The notes below the pieces were generated by a model, which saw nothing but the letters and a program-made list of their open reading frames with translations, searched no databases and was not told where the DNA came from. This document shows, in pieces, positions 42,340-50,524 of a stretch of DNA of 64,000 nt. The position numbers were made by a program, and so were the translations under genes. The first letter of the stretch is position 1. The number at the start of each line of letters is the position of its first letter. Origin of the DNA: Candidatus Poribacteria bacterium (GTDB taxonomy: Bacteria; Poribacteria; WGA-4E; WGA-3G); assembly GCA_022827185.1 (NCBI GenBank), contig JAJDTM010000024.1:1-64000 (forward strand). Reading direction: 5' to 3'.

Positions 42340-42675
42340 TTGAGGATGAAGATTTTCTCTAACCCTAATAATTATGAAGAATATATGTACTGCCATAACT
42401 CTATGGGCAATTTGGAAAAACTCCAGAACGGTTCAAGAAGTTCGCCCGTTTAATCTCAATTCTCCATCTAAAACTGTCAAACACCGTTGAAAATGTATAG
42501 ATTTAGAATTATTAGGAGCTACACAATTACAGGTCAGATTTAAGGGGATCCGTCCTAAATTCTATTCAAACGTACCCGCTTCAACCATTGAATTTGAGGG
42601 AATCTGTCCCTTGTCTGAATGATTGCGGCATCAGGAAAATAAGAAGATTCATAGAAATGTTATTCATCGCATGTT
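42340..42675. other. gap without a supported gene
   Basis: The stretch between the DGQHR stop and the terminator holds no open frame or repeat that I can support. Confidence 0.4.
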
Positions 42676-42711
42676 AAAAAATGGGAATGCAACGCGCCAT
42701 TCCCATTTTTT
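42676..42711. terminator. strong bidirectional intrinsic terminator
   Basis: A perfect stem, AAAAAATGGGAATG and CATTCCCATTTTTT, encloses an 8-base loop. A T-run follows on both strands, so it can end transcription from either side. Confidence 0.75.
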
Positions 42712-42815
42712 CGCGAAGTCCGGATACTTCACTAACAGCGCACTTCTCGGTAAACATCCACATATTTTTGGATACCACCATACACATCCCCTCCAAAAAA
42801 AAACAAATATTTCCC

Positions 42816-42844
42816 TTGACTTTCTGCTTTATATATGATATACT
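42816..42844 (+). promoter_or_regulatory. sigma-70 promoter, near consensus
   Basis: TTGACT at 42816-42821, 17 bases, and TATACT at 42839-42844. It drives the 235-residue protein with a leader of ~75 bases containing AAGGAG at 42913-42918. Confidence 0.6.
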
Positions 42845-42926
42845 TAAAACATATTATATTATAAATATGATAGTATTAAAATTAAAACACCGAAATTTTC
42901 GCAGCATTTCGCAAGGAGATCAAACT

Positions 42927-43634
42927 ATGAACACAGAACGCCAGAACCCAAAAACACAGTTACCACGCGCAATTGAGGAGAAACCCATCGTTTATGACGA
43001 CGAACAACTTGAAGAAGTCCGAGAAATCGCAACCTTGCCATCCATCCAGCTCTCACCCGACGAGATAGAATTTGCCATCTCACTTTTCGCCAGAGGGTTC
43101 GGACGCGGCGATGTCGTCACCATCCTTATAGAGCAATTCCCCGAGCGGGATGCCCAAGCCCGTGCAGATGGGACATTCAGAAAAAGACTCGCCGATAAAC
43201 TTCGGATCTGTGACCCAACCAGTGCCCTCTTCGCAGAAAGTCGGTTTAAAACCCTTTACCACCTGCACCAAGAACACGTCCGAGAGACCCTCGGGAACAC
43301 CTACTTCCGGATAGACAGCCTCTTGAAGGAGACACTCAGCGAACGTGTCGAAGCCCAGATAGCGCGGTTAGAAAAGATTGACACAAGGATTGAACATTTA
43401 CACGAACTTTATAACCGTTACCAGACAGCACACGCAGAAGCCAGAATGCCAGAATTACGTGACGACGCTTTTCAAAATCTCCACGCCACAGATCAATCGC
43501 TGCTGAAATGGTATAACCTCCGGTTGAAAGAAGAACAGCACTTGGCGAAATTATTTCTCTCCCTCAAAACACTGGAGGCAAGACTCGCAGATATCTCAAG
43601 TCTACACGCCGCGTATACGCCACAAGAATGGTAA
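42927..43634 (+). CDS. helical protein of unknown function
   Basis: This is a 235-residue soluble protein, mostly helical. After a disordered N-terminus (NTERQNPKTQLPRAIEEKPI), a helix-turn-helix-like region is visible at LSPDEIEFAISLFARGFGRG, then DVVTILIEQFP. The second half is long amphipathic helices (ETLSERVEAQIARLEKIDTR). I do not recognise a family; the first part recalls small DNA-binding or terminase-small-subunit-like proteins. A start at ATG 42927 fits the AAGGAG box; the longer frame to 42681 runs through the promoter and is excluded. Confidence 0.7.
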   Translation: MNTERQNPKTQLPRAIEEKPIVYDDEQLEEVREIATLPSIQLSPDEIEFAISLFARGFGRGDVVTILIEQFPERDAQARADGTFRKRLADKLRICDPTSALFAESRFKTLYHLHQEHVRETLGNTYFRIDSLLKETLSERVEAQIARLEKIDTRIEHLHELYNRYQTAHAEARMPELRDDAFQNLHATDQSLLKWYNLRLKEEQHLAKLFLSLKTLEARLADISSLHAAYTPQEW

Positions 43635-43882
43635 CCCACAAAGGAAACTTTCAATGCCAGATAGAAACCGGCGCGATGAGAAAGCGGTGTTACAATCCCA
43701 AAAATCCTGTGAATCCTGATTCTAACAATCAACAACCGACAACTCATACCATTTTTGATTGACGAAATTTTATCTAATTTTCGGGCAGGAGATCCAATGC
43801 TTTAGCGTTGGGAGGAATGCCCACCTCCTATATTTTTTCTTGCCATTTCCAAAAAAATGTTGTATGATATGAATATCATAGG

Positions 43883-43922
43883 GGCAGACATGTTTAGCGT
43901 AACCACAGGTTACGTGTCTGCC
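43883..43922. repeat. nested hairpin in the element's left end
   Basis: The outer arms GGCAGACA (43883-43890) and TGTCTGCC (43915-43922) enclose an inner stem CGTAACC/GGTTACG (43898-43914), with a 7-base bulge on the 5' side. It lies 42 bases before tnpB and could be a TnpA recognition hairpin or a translation-control element. Confidence 0.6.
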
Positions 43923-43964
43923 TACCCACTGAACAGGGGTTAAAACTGTCAACTGTGAATCTTT

Positions 43965-45119
43965 ATGAAAAAACGAAAGCGGAAACAAAAACGCACGCGC
44001 AGAACATACAAATATCAGATACGCGAACATCCACAAAATATGCGACTCGGGAATATGCTTGACGACTTGTGTGATGTCCACAACCATTTTTTGCGACTTG
44101 AGAAACGCTATTATCGCATCTATGGTAAATATGCGGGGCGTTATCGTCTGCAACCACACTTGACGAAGTTGCTCCAACGCACCCATAAACATTGGGCGTG
44201 GATACCGCGCGATACACTTGATGCTGTGATTATTCGTCTTGATACCACATACGAACGCTTTTTTGACGGACTTGGTGGACTGCCGAAATTCAAGCGCAAA
44301 GACCGTTATCGTTCTGCGAAGTTTCAATCTGGATACAAACTTGAAGCAGGTCGTGTTCGCCTTTCTTTCAAAGCATGGGACGAATCTTCTGAATCTTTGA
44401 AGTTCAATAAACGCTGGTTTTCTTTTCATCATCATCGGGACTGGAAAGGTGAAGTTCGCTATCTCCAAATCCTTCGCGATTCGGTTGGCACTTATTGGCT
44501 CTATGTTGTTACAGATGACTCGACAACCGAACCCTATCTTGCTACAGGTGAGAGCGTAGGGATAGATTTCGGTATGGAGACTTATTTGACGCTCAACACG
44601 GGTGAGAAAATCCAATCGCCAGAATTCTTGAAACAGTCCTTGACCCAACTTCGCAAACTCTACAAAAGTCTTTCTCGTAAAATCAAAGGTTCTAACAATT
44701 GGTGGCGTGCTGTCCGTCAACTCGCGCGGTTGTATCGGCATATTGCCAACCAACGTAGAGATTGGCATTTCAAACTTGCCACGGACTTGTGCCGAAGGTT
44801 TGACCTTATTACTACCGAGACGCTGAACCTTGCGGGTATGAAACGGCTTTGGGGACGGAAAGTCTCCGATCTTTCCTTCGGTCAGTTTGTTGATATTTTG
44901 AAGTTCAAGTGTTTCAAGCATAATCGTGATTTCCATCAAGTCGGACAGTGGACTGCGACAACAAAGCCGTGTTCGGATTGTGGTTTTCACAACGAAAATC
45001 TTTCTCTTTCAGATCGGCAGTGGAGGTGTCCTGAATGTGGTTCACATCACGATAGAGACATCAACGCTGCGCGAAACATTTTACGGGCTGCTTGTGGTCC
45101 CGTTGTGGAGCAGACGTAA
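43965..45119 (+). CDS. tnpB: TnpB, RNA-guided endonuclease of IS605-group elements
   Basis: This 384-residue protein has the split RuvC nuclease: Asp in VGIDFGMETYL (~202), Glu in ITTETLNLAGM (~285) and Asp in HDRDINAARNIL (~364). A four-cysteine zinc finger lies between the last two (CSDCG ... CPECGSH). The N-terminal segment is strongly basic (KKRKRKQKRTRRTYKY). TnpB proteins cut DNA guided by an omega RNA made from the 3' end of the element, and are ancestors of Cas12. All catalytic residues are present, so activity is plausible. Confidence 0.9.
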   Translation: MKKRKRKQKRTRRTYKYQIREHPQNMRLGNMLDDLCDVHNHFLRLEKRYYRIYGKYAGRYRLQPHLTKLLQRTHKHWAWIPRDTLDAVIIRLDTTYERFFDGLGGLPKFKRKDRYRSAKFQSGYKLEAGRVRLSFKAWDESSESLKFNKRWFSFHHHRDWKGEVRYLQILRDSVGTYWLYVVTDDSTTEPYLATGESVGIDFGMETYLTLNTGEKIQSPEFLKQSLTQLRKLYKSLSRKIKGSNNWWRAVRQLARLYRHIANQRRDWHFKLATDLCRRFDLITTETLNLAGMKRLWGRKVSDLSFGQFVDILKFKCFKHNRDFHQVGQWTATTKPCSDCGFHNENLSLSDRQWRCPECGSHHDRDINAARNILRAACGPVVEQT

Positions 45120-45249
45120 GACGTTTCCTCGGAAACGCAAACTGCGACGAAGCACAAGCCCAATTCTTCAGGTTTGGGTGCCTTGACAAAGTGTGTTATT
45201 ATCACATTTTAAAACGAAAAAAATAGTATTATAGAGAGGAAAATGACGA

Positions 45250-45639
45250 ATGGCAACAAATATTCGAACCCACCTGACCTTTGATGGCACTGCTGAGGCG
45301 GCAATGAACTTCTACGTCGATCTATTCCCTAAGTCTGAAGTTATCAAGGTGTTCCACTACGACGAAGGAGAAAGTAAAGGTAAAATTCAACAAGCCTTTT
45401 TTACGCTGGAGGGTCGGGAATTTATCTGCATTGACACCCCGATAAAGCATGATTGGGGCTTCACACCGGCTGTCTCAATCTTTGTTGATTGTGAATCAGA
45501 AGAAGAACTTGAGCGGCTGTACTTAGCACTTGCTGCTGATGGGAAAATACTGATGCCACTGGACAACTGGGGGTTTAGTCAGCGGTTCGGTTGGGTAAGC
45601 GATCGCTTTGGTGTCTCATGGCAACTCAACCTTCCATAG
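45250..45639 (+). CDS. VOC-family (PhnB-like) protein
   Basis: This 129-residue VOC/glyoxalase-fold protein opens with IRTHLTFDGTAEAAMNFYVD, then LFPKSEV, later ICIDTPIKHDWGF and GFSQRFGWVSDRFGVSWQLN. This matches the PhnB/YjdN and 3-demethylubiquinone-methyltransferase-like subgroup, of mostly unknown substrate. GAGAGGAAA precedes the ATG at 45250. It probably acts as a homodimer. Confidence 0.85.
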   Translation: MATNIRTHLTFDGTAEAAMNFYVDLFPKSEVIKVFHYDEGESKGKIQQAFFTLEGREFICIDTPIKHDWGFTPAVSIFVDCESEEELERLYLALAADGKILMPLDNWGFSQRFGWVSDRFGVSWQLNLP

Positions 45640-45659
45640 GAGAAAAATTGCCGATAAAC

Positions 45660-45780
45660 TCGATTATCCGATCAGTTATCAGTTAAAAGAGGTTGTGATG
45701 GTTCCACAGGTCTCTTTCTGACCACTGAAAGGATTTTTTTCAAAAAATCCGTACTGAAAACTGACAACTAATTCGGGAAA
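45660..45780. repeat. TAACTG-type array with GGATTTTTT hairpin
   Basis: It contains ATCAGTTATCAGTTAAAAGA, the unit ACTGAAAGGATTTTT, its complement AAAAATCC and GTACTGAAAACTGACAACTA. The same composite, with a GGATTTTTT/AAAAAATCC hairpin, recurs at 50408-50520. Confidence 0.6.
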
Positions 45781-45792
45781 TGGGACACAGAG

Positions 45793-46539
45793 ATGACCAT
45801 TAACGGAATTTTCTTTGACTTATACGGGACACTCTTGGTGTACGAAAATATGGATGCCGCATGGTCTGATTGGTTAAGCGAGTTTCATGAACGACTTAGC
45901 GCGCACGGATTGACGCTTTCCATAGAATCGTTTGCGAAAAGCTGCGATCGGTTTTTCGGCAAGAACGAACCAACACCGCGACAACACAATATGACGGTGT
46001 TTGAACAACGTATCCAAAACCTCTGCGCCAATTTAAAACTGAATCTAACTTCTGAAGATATAACAGAGATCGCAAACAAAATTGCCAGTGCTTGGCAAAA
46101 ACATATACCGCTCGATGCTGAGGCACTACACGTGCTGCAAACACTACATCGCTCCAAAAAACTTGCCCTTATTTCTAATTTCGATCATCCACCGCACGTT
46201 CACTCAGTTCTCAGCGAACTCGGTTTAACGCATTTTTTTGATTCGGTTGTTATCTCCGCTGAAGTGGGTGTCAAGAAACCGGACCCACGGATATTTGACT
46301 CGGCGCTTGAACAGACTGGGATGAAGCCAGAAGAAGTCGTTTATGTTGGGGACACAGAAGATGATACGGAAGCCGCTCGCGCTGCGGGTATTGTGCCAAT
46401 ACTGATACAACGGGAAATTGAGGGCAACGCGTTTGACTTCAGCGTCAATAAAGACAATTCGACGGAAAAAGAATTCAAGCTTGATGTCAAAACGATAACT
46501 AAGCTATCTGAACTTACAATGCTGATGGCTGACTGCTGA
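45793..46539 (+). CDS. HAD-superfamily hydrolase
   Basis: This 248-residue protein has motif I FFDLYGTLL (nucleophile Asp9; the second acidic position is Tyr, as in L-2-haloacid dehalogenase-type HADs), motif II LALISNFDHPP, motif III Lys in GVKKPDPRIFDSAL and motif IV VYVGDTEDDTEAARAAG. The all-helical cap lies between residues ~15 and ~95. The DxY motif I leaves it open whether it is a phosphatase or a dehalogenase-like enzyme. The C-terminal tail is specific to this protein. Confidence 0.86.
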   Translation: MTINGIFFDLYGTLLVYENMDAAWSDWLSEFHERLSAHGLTLSIESFAKSCDRFFGKNEPTPRQHNMTVFEQRIQNLCANLKLNLTSEDITEIANKIASAWQKHIPLDAEALHVLQTLHRSKKLALISNFDHPPHVHSVLSELGLTHFFDSVVISAEVGVKKPDPRIFDSALEQTGMKPEEVVYVGDTEDDTEAARAAGIVPILIQREIEGNAFDFSVNKDNSTEKEFKLDVKTITKLSELTMLMADC

Positions 46540-46580
46540 TAGCCGACTGCCGATAGCCATAAAGAAAGGAGTTTGCACAC

Positions 46581-47315
46581 ATGACAGGTGAAGAAAAATT
46601 TCAGGTAGACCTTGAGGGTTACCTCGTCATAAAGAACGTCTTGACTGAAGATGAAGTCGCTGAGATGAACGAGATTATCGACAACGGAGACCGTCAAGGA
46701 CCGCCGAGTCTCTGGGGTGAACCGTTCAAACGACTCATCGACCATCCGACAATCCTCCCGTATCTTGTCGAACTGTTGGGTCCGCACGTCCGACTCGATC
46801 ATGATTACTCTCTCTTTATGGAGAAAGGTCAAGGTCGCGGCGGATTGCACGGCGGTGAGGACGGTGGACGCGCCGGTGGACACGTCGGCGATCACTGGTA
46901 TAAATACCGAGACGGACACATGCGAAACGGACTCTCCGTGATGACCTACAATCTGGCGCCTGCACCGGCGGGTGCAGGCGGGTTCGCTTGTATTCCGGGA
47001 AGCCATAAAAGCAACTTTGCACCGGAAATCCCATCAGAGGTACGCCGATTCGAGCGTCCAGCACACTATGTCGTGCAACCTCCTGTTGAAGCGGGGGATG
47101 TGCTGTTTTTCACAGAGGCACTCATCCACGGCACGATGCCGTGGACAGCCGAGCATGAACGCCGTTCGCTGCTCTATAAATACAGTCCAGGGCACTCCGC
47201 ATGGTCACAGAATTATTACGACATCAGTAAATACGATGGGTTAACAGAGCAACAGAAACGGATGCTAATGCCGCCATCTATCGGCAGACGACCGCGCGTC
47301 GTTGACCCAGATTGA
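46581..47315 (+). CDS. PhyH-family oxygenase, tandem copy 1
   Basis: This 244-residue protein opens FQVDLEGYLVIKNVLTEDEV. It has LGPHVRLDHDYSLFME, GLHGGEDGGRAGG, GAGGFACIPGSHKSNF, the distal histidine in ALIHGTMPW and an arginine in ERRSLLYKYSPGHSAW for 2-oxoglutarate. The first iron-ligand motif reads HGG instead of HxD, so the metal site is atypical. It is one of three tandem paralogues (with 47516 and 48428) sharing even their GAAAGGAGTT leader. Confidence 0.82.
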   Translation: MTGEEKFQVDLEGYLVIKNVLTEDEVAEMNEIIDNGDRQGPPSLWGEPFKRLIDHPTILPYLVELLGPHVRLDHDYSLFMEKGQGRGGLHGGEDGGRAGGHVGDHWYKYRDGHMRNGLSVMTYNLAPAPAGAGGFACIPGSHKSNFAPEIPSEVRRFERPAHYVVQPPVEAGDVLFFTEALIHGTMPWTAEHERRSLLYKYSPGHSAWSQNYYDISKYDGLTEQQKRMLMPPSIGRRPRVVDPD

Positions 47316-47380
47316 GGAAATTCGGTGTGATTGAGAAATCGCGCCATAAGTGTCAATTTAAGAAAAATAACCGCCTCGGC

Positions 47381-47418
47381 CCCAGGCCCGGTAGGTTCGG
47401 TTTCCTAACCGAACCGGA
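47381..47418. repeat. dispersed hairpin repeat, short copy
   Basis: CCCAGGCCCGGTA followed by arms GGTTCGGTT and AACCGAACC. The tail conserved at 10197 and 32711 is absent here. Confidence 0.7.
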
Positions 47419-47515
47419 TTTTATACAGAAACCTTGAAGACTTCAAAAAACCTCTTGAATCCCGTAGGGATGGTATGTTTATAGCAGCTGACAGCCAAAC
47501 GAAAGGAGTTCGCAC

Positions 47516-48250
47516 ATGACAGGTGAAGAGAAATTTCAGGTAGACCTTGAAGGGTATCTTGTTATAAAGAACGTCTTGAGCGAAGATGAAGTCGCTGAGA
47601 TGAACGACATCATCGATAACACAGAACGCCAAGGGCCCCCAAGCCTTTGGGGTGAACCGTTCAAGCGGTTGATTGATCATCCGAAAATCCTGCCGTATCT
47701 TGTTGACTTACTGGGGCCTCACGTCCGTTTAGATCATGACTACGCCATCTTCATGGAAGAAGGTAAGGGAGGCGGTAGATTGCATGGTGGCGAAGACGGC
47801 GGTAGACCGGGCGGTAATGAAGGTGATCACTGGTATAAATACCGAGACGGTATCATGCGAAACGGCTTATGCGTGATGACTTACAATCTGGCAGATGCGC
47901 CCGAAGGCGCGGGTGGGTTCGCTTGTATTCCCGGCAGCCATAAAAGCAATTTCTTGCGAGAGATCCCGTCAGATGTCCGGCAATTTGAACGTCCAACACA
48001 TTATGTCGTCCAGCCTGCGCTGGCAGCGGGGGACGTGCTATTCTTCACGGAAGCACTCATCCACGGGACGATGCCGTGGACAGCGAAACATCAACGGCGG
48101 TCATTGCTCTATAAATACAGTCCCGGACATTCCGCATGGTCAGGCAATTACTACGACATCAGTAAATACGACGGATTGACGGAACAACAGGAACGTATGC
48201 TAATGCCGCCTTCCATCGGTAACCGTCCGCGCGTTATGGAGGAGTCTTGA
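47516..48250 (+). CDS. PhyH-family oxygenase, tandem copy 2
   Basis: This 244-residue protein aligns without gaps to copies 1 and 3. The divergence is concentrated in the loop MEEGKGGGRLHGGEDGGRPG before the core and in a few surface positions. The HGG motif, GGFACIPGSHKSNF, ALIHGTMPW and RRSLLYKYSPGHSAW are all kept. AAAGGAGTTCGCACATG gives the start. The shared leader and the hairpin repeat between copies 1 and 2 indicate duplication in place. Confidence 0.82.
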   Translation: MTGEEKFQVDLEGYLVIKNVLSEDEVAEMNDIIDNTERQGPPSLWGEPFKRLIDHPKILPYLVDLLGPHVRLDHDYAIFMEEGKGGGRLHGGEDGGRPGGNEGDHWYKYRDGIMRNGLCVMTYNLADAPEGAGGFACIPGSHKSNFLREIPSDVRQFERPTHYVVQPALAAGDVLFFTEALIHGTMPWTAKHQRRSLLYKYSPGHSAWSGNYYDISKYDGLTEQQERMLMPPSIGNRPRVMEES

Positions 48251-48294
48251 ACTCGAATGAATTAGGTGTCACGTGTAAGGTTGCTCCAAGGAAC

Positions 48295-48412
48295 GTGCGA
48301 TGAATCGCACTACTACAAACAGTCCCACTTGTAGTAAGGCAATTCATTTGTTAACCTGTTACTCAATTGCCGAGTGCTGACAGCCGACGGCTGACGGCTG
48401 ATAGCCATAACG
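48295..48412. repeat. GTGCGATGAATCGCAC palindrome and CAGCCGACGGCTGA array
   Basis: The palindrome at 48295-48310 is followed by TACTACAA, the reverse of the arrangement at 31693. Further on (48372-48412) lie tandem GCTGACAGCCGACGGCTGA units that end close to the next start codon; similar units precede the copy 1 gene at 46530-46556. Confidence 0.65.
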
Positions 48413-48427
48413 AAAGGATTATCTCTC

Positions 48428-49162
48428 ATGACAGGTGAAGAGAAATTTCAGGTAGATCTCGAAGGGTATCTTGTTATAAAGAATGTCTTGAGCGAAGATG
48501 AAGTCGCTGAGATGAACGACATCATTGATAACGGCGAACGTCAAGGTCCCCCAAGCCTCTGGGGTGAACCTTTTAAAAGACTGATTGATCATCCGAAAAT
48601 CCTGCCGTATCTCCTTGAACTCTTGGGGCCGCACGTCCGACTCGACCACGACTATGCGATCTTCATGGAGGCAGGTCCACATATTAATGGATTGCACGGT
48701 GGCGAAGATGGCGGGGGTCCGGGGGGTCCCGAAGCGGATCACTGGTACAAATATCGCGACGGTATCATGCGGAACGGCTTATCCGTGATGACCTACAACT
48801 TAGCAGATGCCCCGGAAGGTGCGGGCGGATTCGCCTGTATTCCGGGAAGTCATAAAAGCAATTTCTTGCGGGAAATCCCAACAGAGGTGCGCCGATTCGA
48901 GCGTCCTGCACACTATGTCGTCCAGCCGTCCCTCAAAGCGGGGGATGTCGTCTTTTTCACGGAAGCCCTCGTTCATGGCACGATGCCGTGGAAGGCAAAA
49001 CATCAACGGCGGTCGTTGCTCTATAAGTACAGTCCTGGGCACTCCTCATGGTCAAATATCTATTACGACATCAGCAAATACGGCGAGTTGACGGAACAGC
49101 AGAAACGGATGTTGCTCCCGCCTTCTATTGGCAGCCGGCCGCGTGTCGTAGATGCGGATTAA
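48428..49162 (+). CDS. PhyH-family oxygenase, tandem copy 3
   Basis: This is the third 244-residue paralogue, with the variable loop MEAGPHINGLHGGEDGGGPG and the conserved core as in copies 1 and 2. The opening differs from copy 2 only in NGERQ in place of NTERQ and a few nearby residues, so copies 2 and 3 look closest. An ankyrin-repeat gene starts 11 bases downstream and is probably translated from the same mRNA. The ligand set is HGG/His/Arg as in the other copies. Confidence 0.82.
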   Translation: MTGEEKFQVDLEGYLVIKNVLSEDEVAEMNDIIDNGERQGPPSLWGEPFKRLIDHPKILPYLLELLGPHVRLDHDYAIFMEAGPHINGLHGGEDGGGPGGPEADHWYKYRDGIMRNGLSVMTYNLADAPEGAGGFACIPGSHKSNFLREIPTEVRRFERPAHYVVQPSLKAGDVVFFTEALVHGTMPWKAKHQRRSLLYKYSPGHSSWSNIYYDISKYGELTEQQKRMLLPPSIGSRPRVVDAD

Positions 49163-49173
49163 GGATGGTGTAA

Positions 49174-50340
49174 ATGCTGAAGGTTCAACTTACTGGAAAT
49201 CAGAGCGACTTCCTGAAAATCGTTGTCGCAGCGGCAGGGCGCGGCGATCTCGAAACCGTTCGCCAACTGCTTGATGACAAGCCCGCTTGGATTCGCACCG
49301 TCGGTTCGCACGGTCGGACGATGCTGTGGGAGGCGGCATATCGCGGGAAGTTGGAGATGATCGAATTTCTCCTCGAACGCGGTGCGGATATAAATCTGCC
49401 GGGCTGCTATCATATCAAGCATCGGGTCGAGATAACGCCTTACTGTGTCGCGCGGTATCAAGGACGGGACAGTGCCGCTGAGTTGCTGCTTCAGCACGGC
49501 GCAACAATCGACATCCATACCGCTGCCTACCTCAGAGACTACGATACCGTCCACGCGCATCTTGATAACGATCCAAGCCTCGTCAACAAGGGATACCAGC
49601 AGGCGGTAATGCTACCGGCAGGGCAACCGCATAGCTTTGAACACCGAGAAGCGGCATGGGCAACCCCGCTCTGCTATGCTATCGTCGGTGGAAACCTCAA
49701 GATTGTCGAACGCCTCATCTCGCAAGGTGCGACAATCGAGCCTCACAGCGGACGTTTCCTTGATTACGCTATGGCGTATGGTCGGGTGGAGATCGTCAAG
49801 GTGTTGCTCGAAAACGGCGCGGATCCGAGCAACGCACCGCGTATCTTGGACGACAATTCCGAAATGAGCAGGCTCCTCAAGAACTATGGTGCGCCACCGA
49901 AGGACATAGATGATCAAGGCGATATGGGGTGGCCCATGCTTGTTTACGTATGTCGCGGCGATAACGGGGAGCATCCAGACGAAATTCTGAGGCTTTTAGA
50001 ACTCGGTGCCGATGTCGATGTTCGGAATTACAAAGGGAAAACGGGGTTACACTATGCAGCGAAAGCAGGCTTTCTCACAGTCATCAATCTACTCATCGAA
50101 AAAGGTGCGACCATTGATGCCCTCGATAACAACGGTGAAACCGCCCTGTTTGAAGCGATCCGATCAACAATAAAGGATGGCGAAAAACAGCGCGCAGCAA
50201 TAGAAGCACTGCTTGCCAAAGGTGCAGATCCGAACGTTAAGAACGGAAAAGGGCAGACACCATTACAAATCGCGAAACGGATGCGAAGGGCGGATGCAGG
50301 GAAAATTGTTGAATTGTTGCGAAGATATGATGCGGTTTAG
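49174..50340 (+). CDS. Ankyrin-repeat protein
   Basis: This 388-residue protein is made of ankyrin-type repeats. Examples are AAGRGDLETVRQLLDDKPAW, GRTMLWEAAYRGKLEMIEFL, AIVGGNLKIVERLISQGATI, GKTGLHYAAKAGFLTVINLL and NGETALFEAI with a final LLAKGADPNVKNGKGQTPLQ. It lacks a signal peptide and catalytic domain, so it is a cytoplasmic binding scaffold. It follows the third PhyH gene by 11 bases. A functional tie to the oxygenases is possible but untested. Confidence 0.88.
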   Translation: MLKVQLTGNQSDFLKIVVAAAGRGDLETVRQLLDDKPAWIRTVGSHGRTMLWEAAYRGKLEMIEFLLERGADINLPGCYHIKHRVEITPYCVARYQGRDSAAELLLQHGATIDIHTAAYLRDYDTVHAHLDNDPSLVNKGYQQAVMLPAGQPHSFEHREAAWATPLCYAIVGGNLKIVERLISQGATIEPHSGRFLDYAMAYGRVEIVKVLLENGADPSNAPRILDDNSEMSRLLKNYGAPPKDIDDQGDMGWPMLVYVCRGDNGEHPDEILRLLELGADVDVRNYKGKTGLHYAAKAGFLTVINLLIEKGATIDALDNNGETALFEAIRSTIKDGEKQRAAIEALLAKGADPNVKNGKGQTPLQIAKRMRRADAGKIVELLRRYDAV

Positions 50341-50379
50341 AACGTAGGTTGGGTTGAACTGAAAATAAATAGACATCTT

Positions 50380-50520
50380 TGTAGCATAACCTTTTAGGTT
50401 GTGCCAAGTCGTTATCAGTTATAAGTTAAGAGGGCAATTTGATTTATCAAGGCTTCTCTTAACTGACTACTGAAAGGATTTTTTGAAAAAAAATCCGTAC
50501 TGAAAACTGAAAACTAATAC
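50380..50520. repeat. TGTAGCATAACC repeat plus TAACTG array
   Basis: The third TGTAGCATAACC copy (50380-50406) leads directly into the ATCAGTTATAAGTTAAGAG and ACTGAAAGGATTTTTT/AAAAAATCC composite, which ends 5 bases before the next gene. Confidence 0.65.
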
Positions 50521-50524
50521 TAAG

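Larger units (their letters stand above)
43794..45185 (+). mobile_element. IS200/IS605-group element with TnpB only
   Basis: The element carries tnpB but no tnpA. The left part has a hairpin CCAATGC-TTTA-GCGTTGG at 43794-43811 followed by GGAGG/CCTCC arms (43811-43828), and a larger hairpin at 43883-43922. The right end is the imperfect hairpin with CCCAA and TTGGG arms at 45164-45181. The ends are estimated from these hairpins; the exact boundaries are not proven. It must be mobilised in trans, if at all. Confidence 0.65.

Noticed and set aside
42681..42926. N-terminal extension of the 235-residue helical protein
   Set aside because: It would start inside the terminator and run through a near-consensus promoter; ATG 42927 has the AAGGAG box.
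43770..44990. long minus-strand open frame of 406 codons
   Set aside because: It lies antisense to tnpB, which has full catalytic motifs; the minus-strand translation has no recognisable domain.
43965..45119. Cas12-type effector instead of TnpB
   Set aside because: 384 residues, IS605-type hairpins at the ends and no repeat array; it is TnpB.
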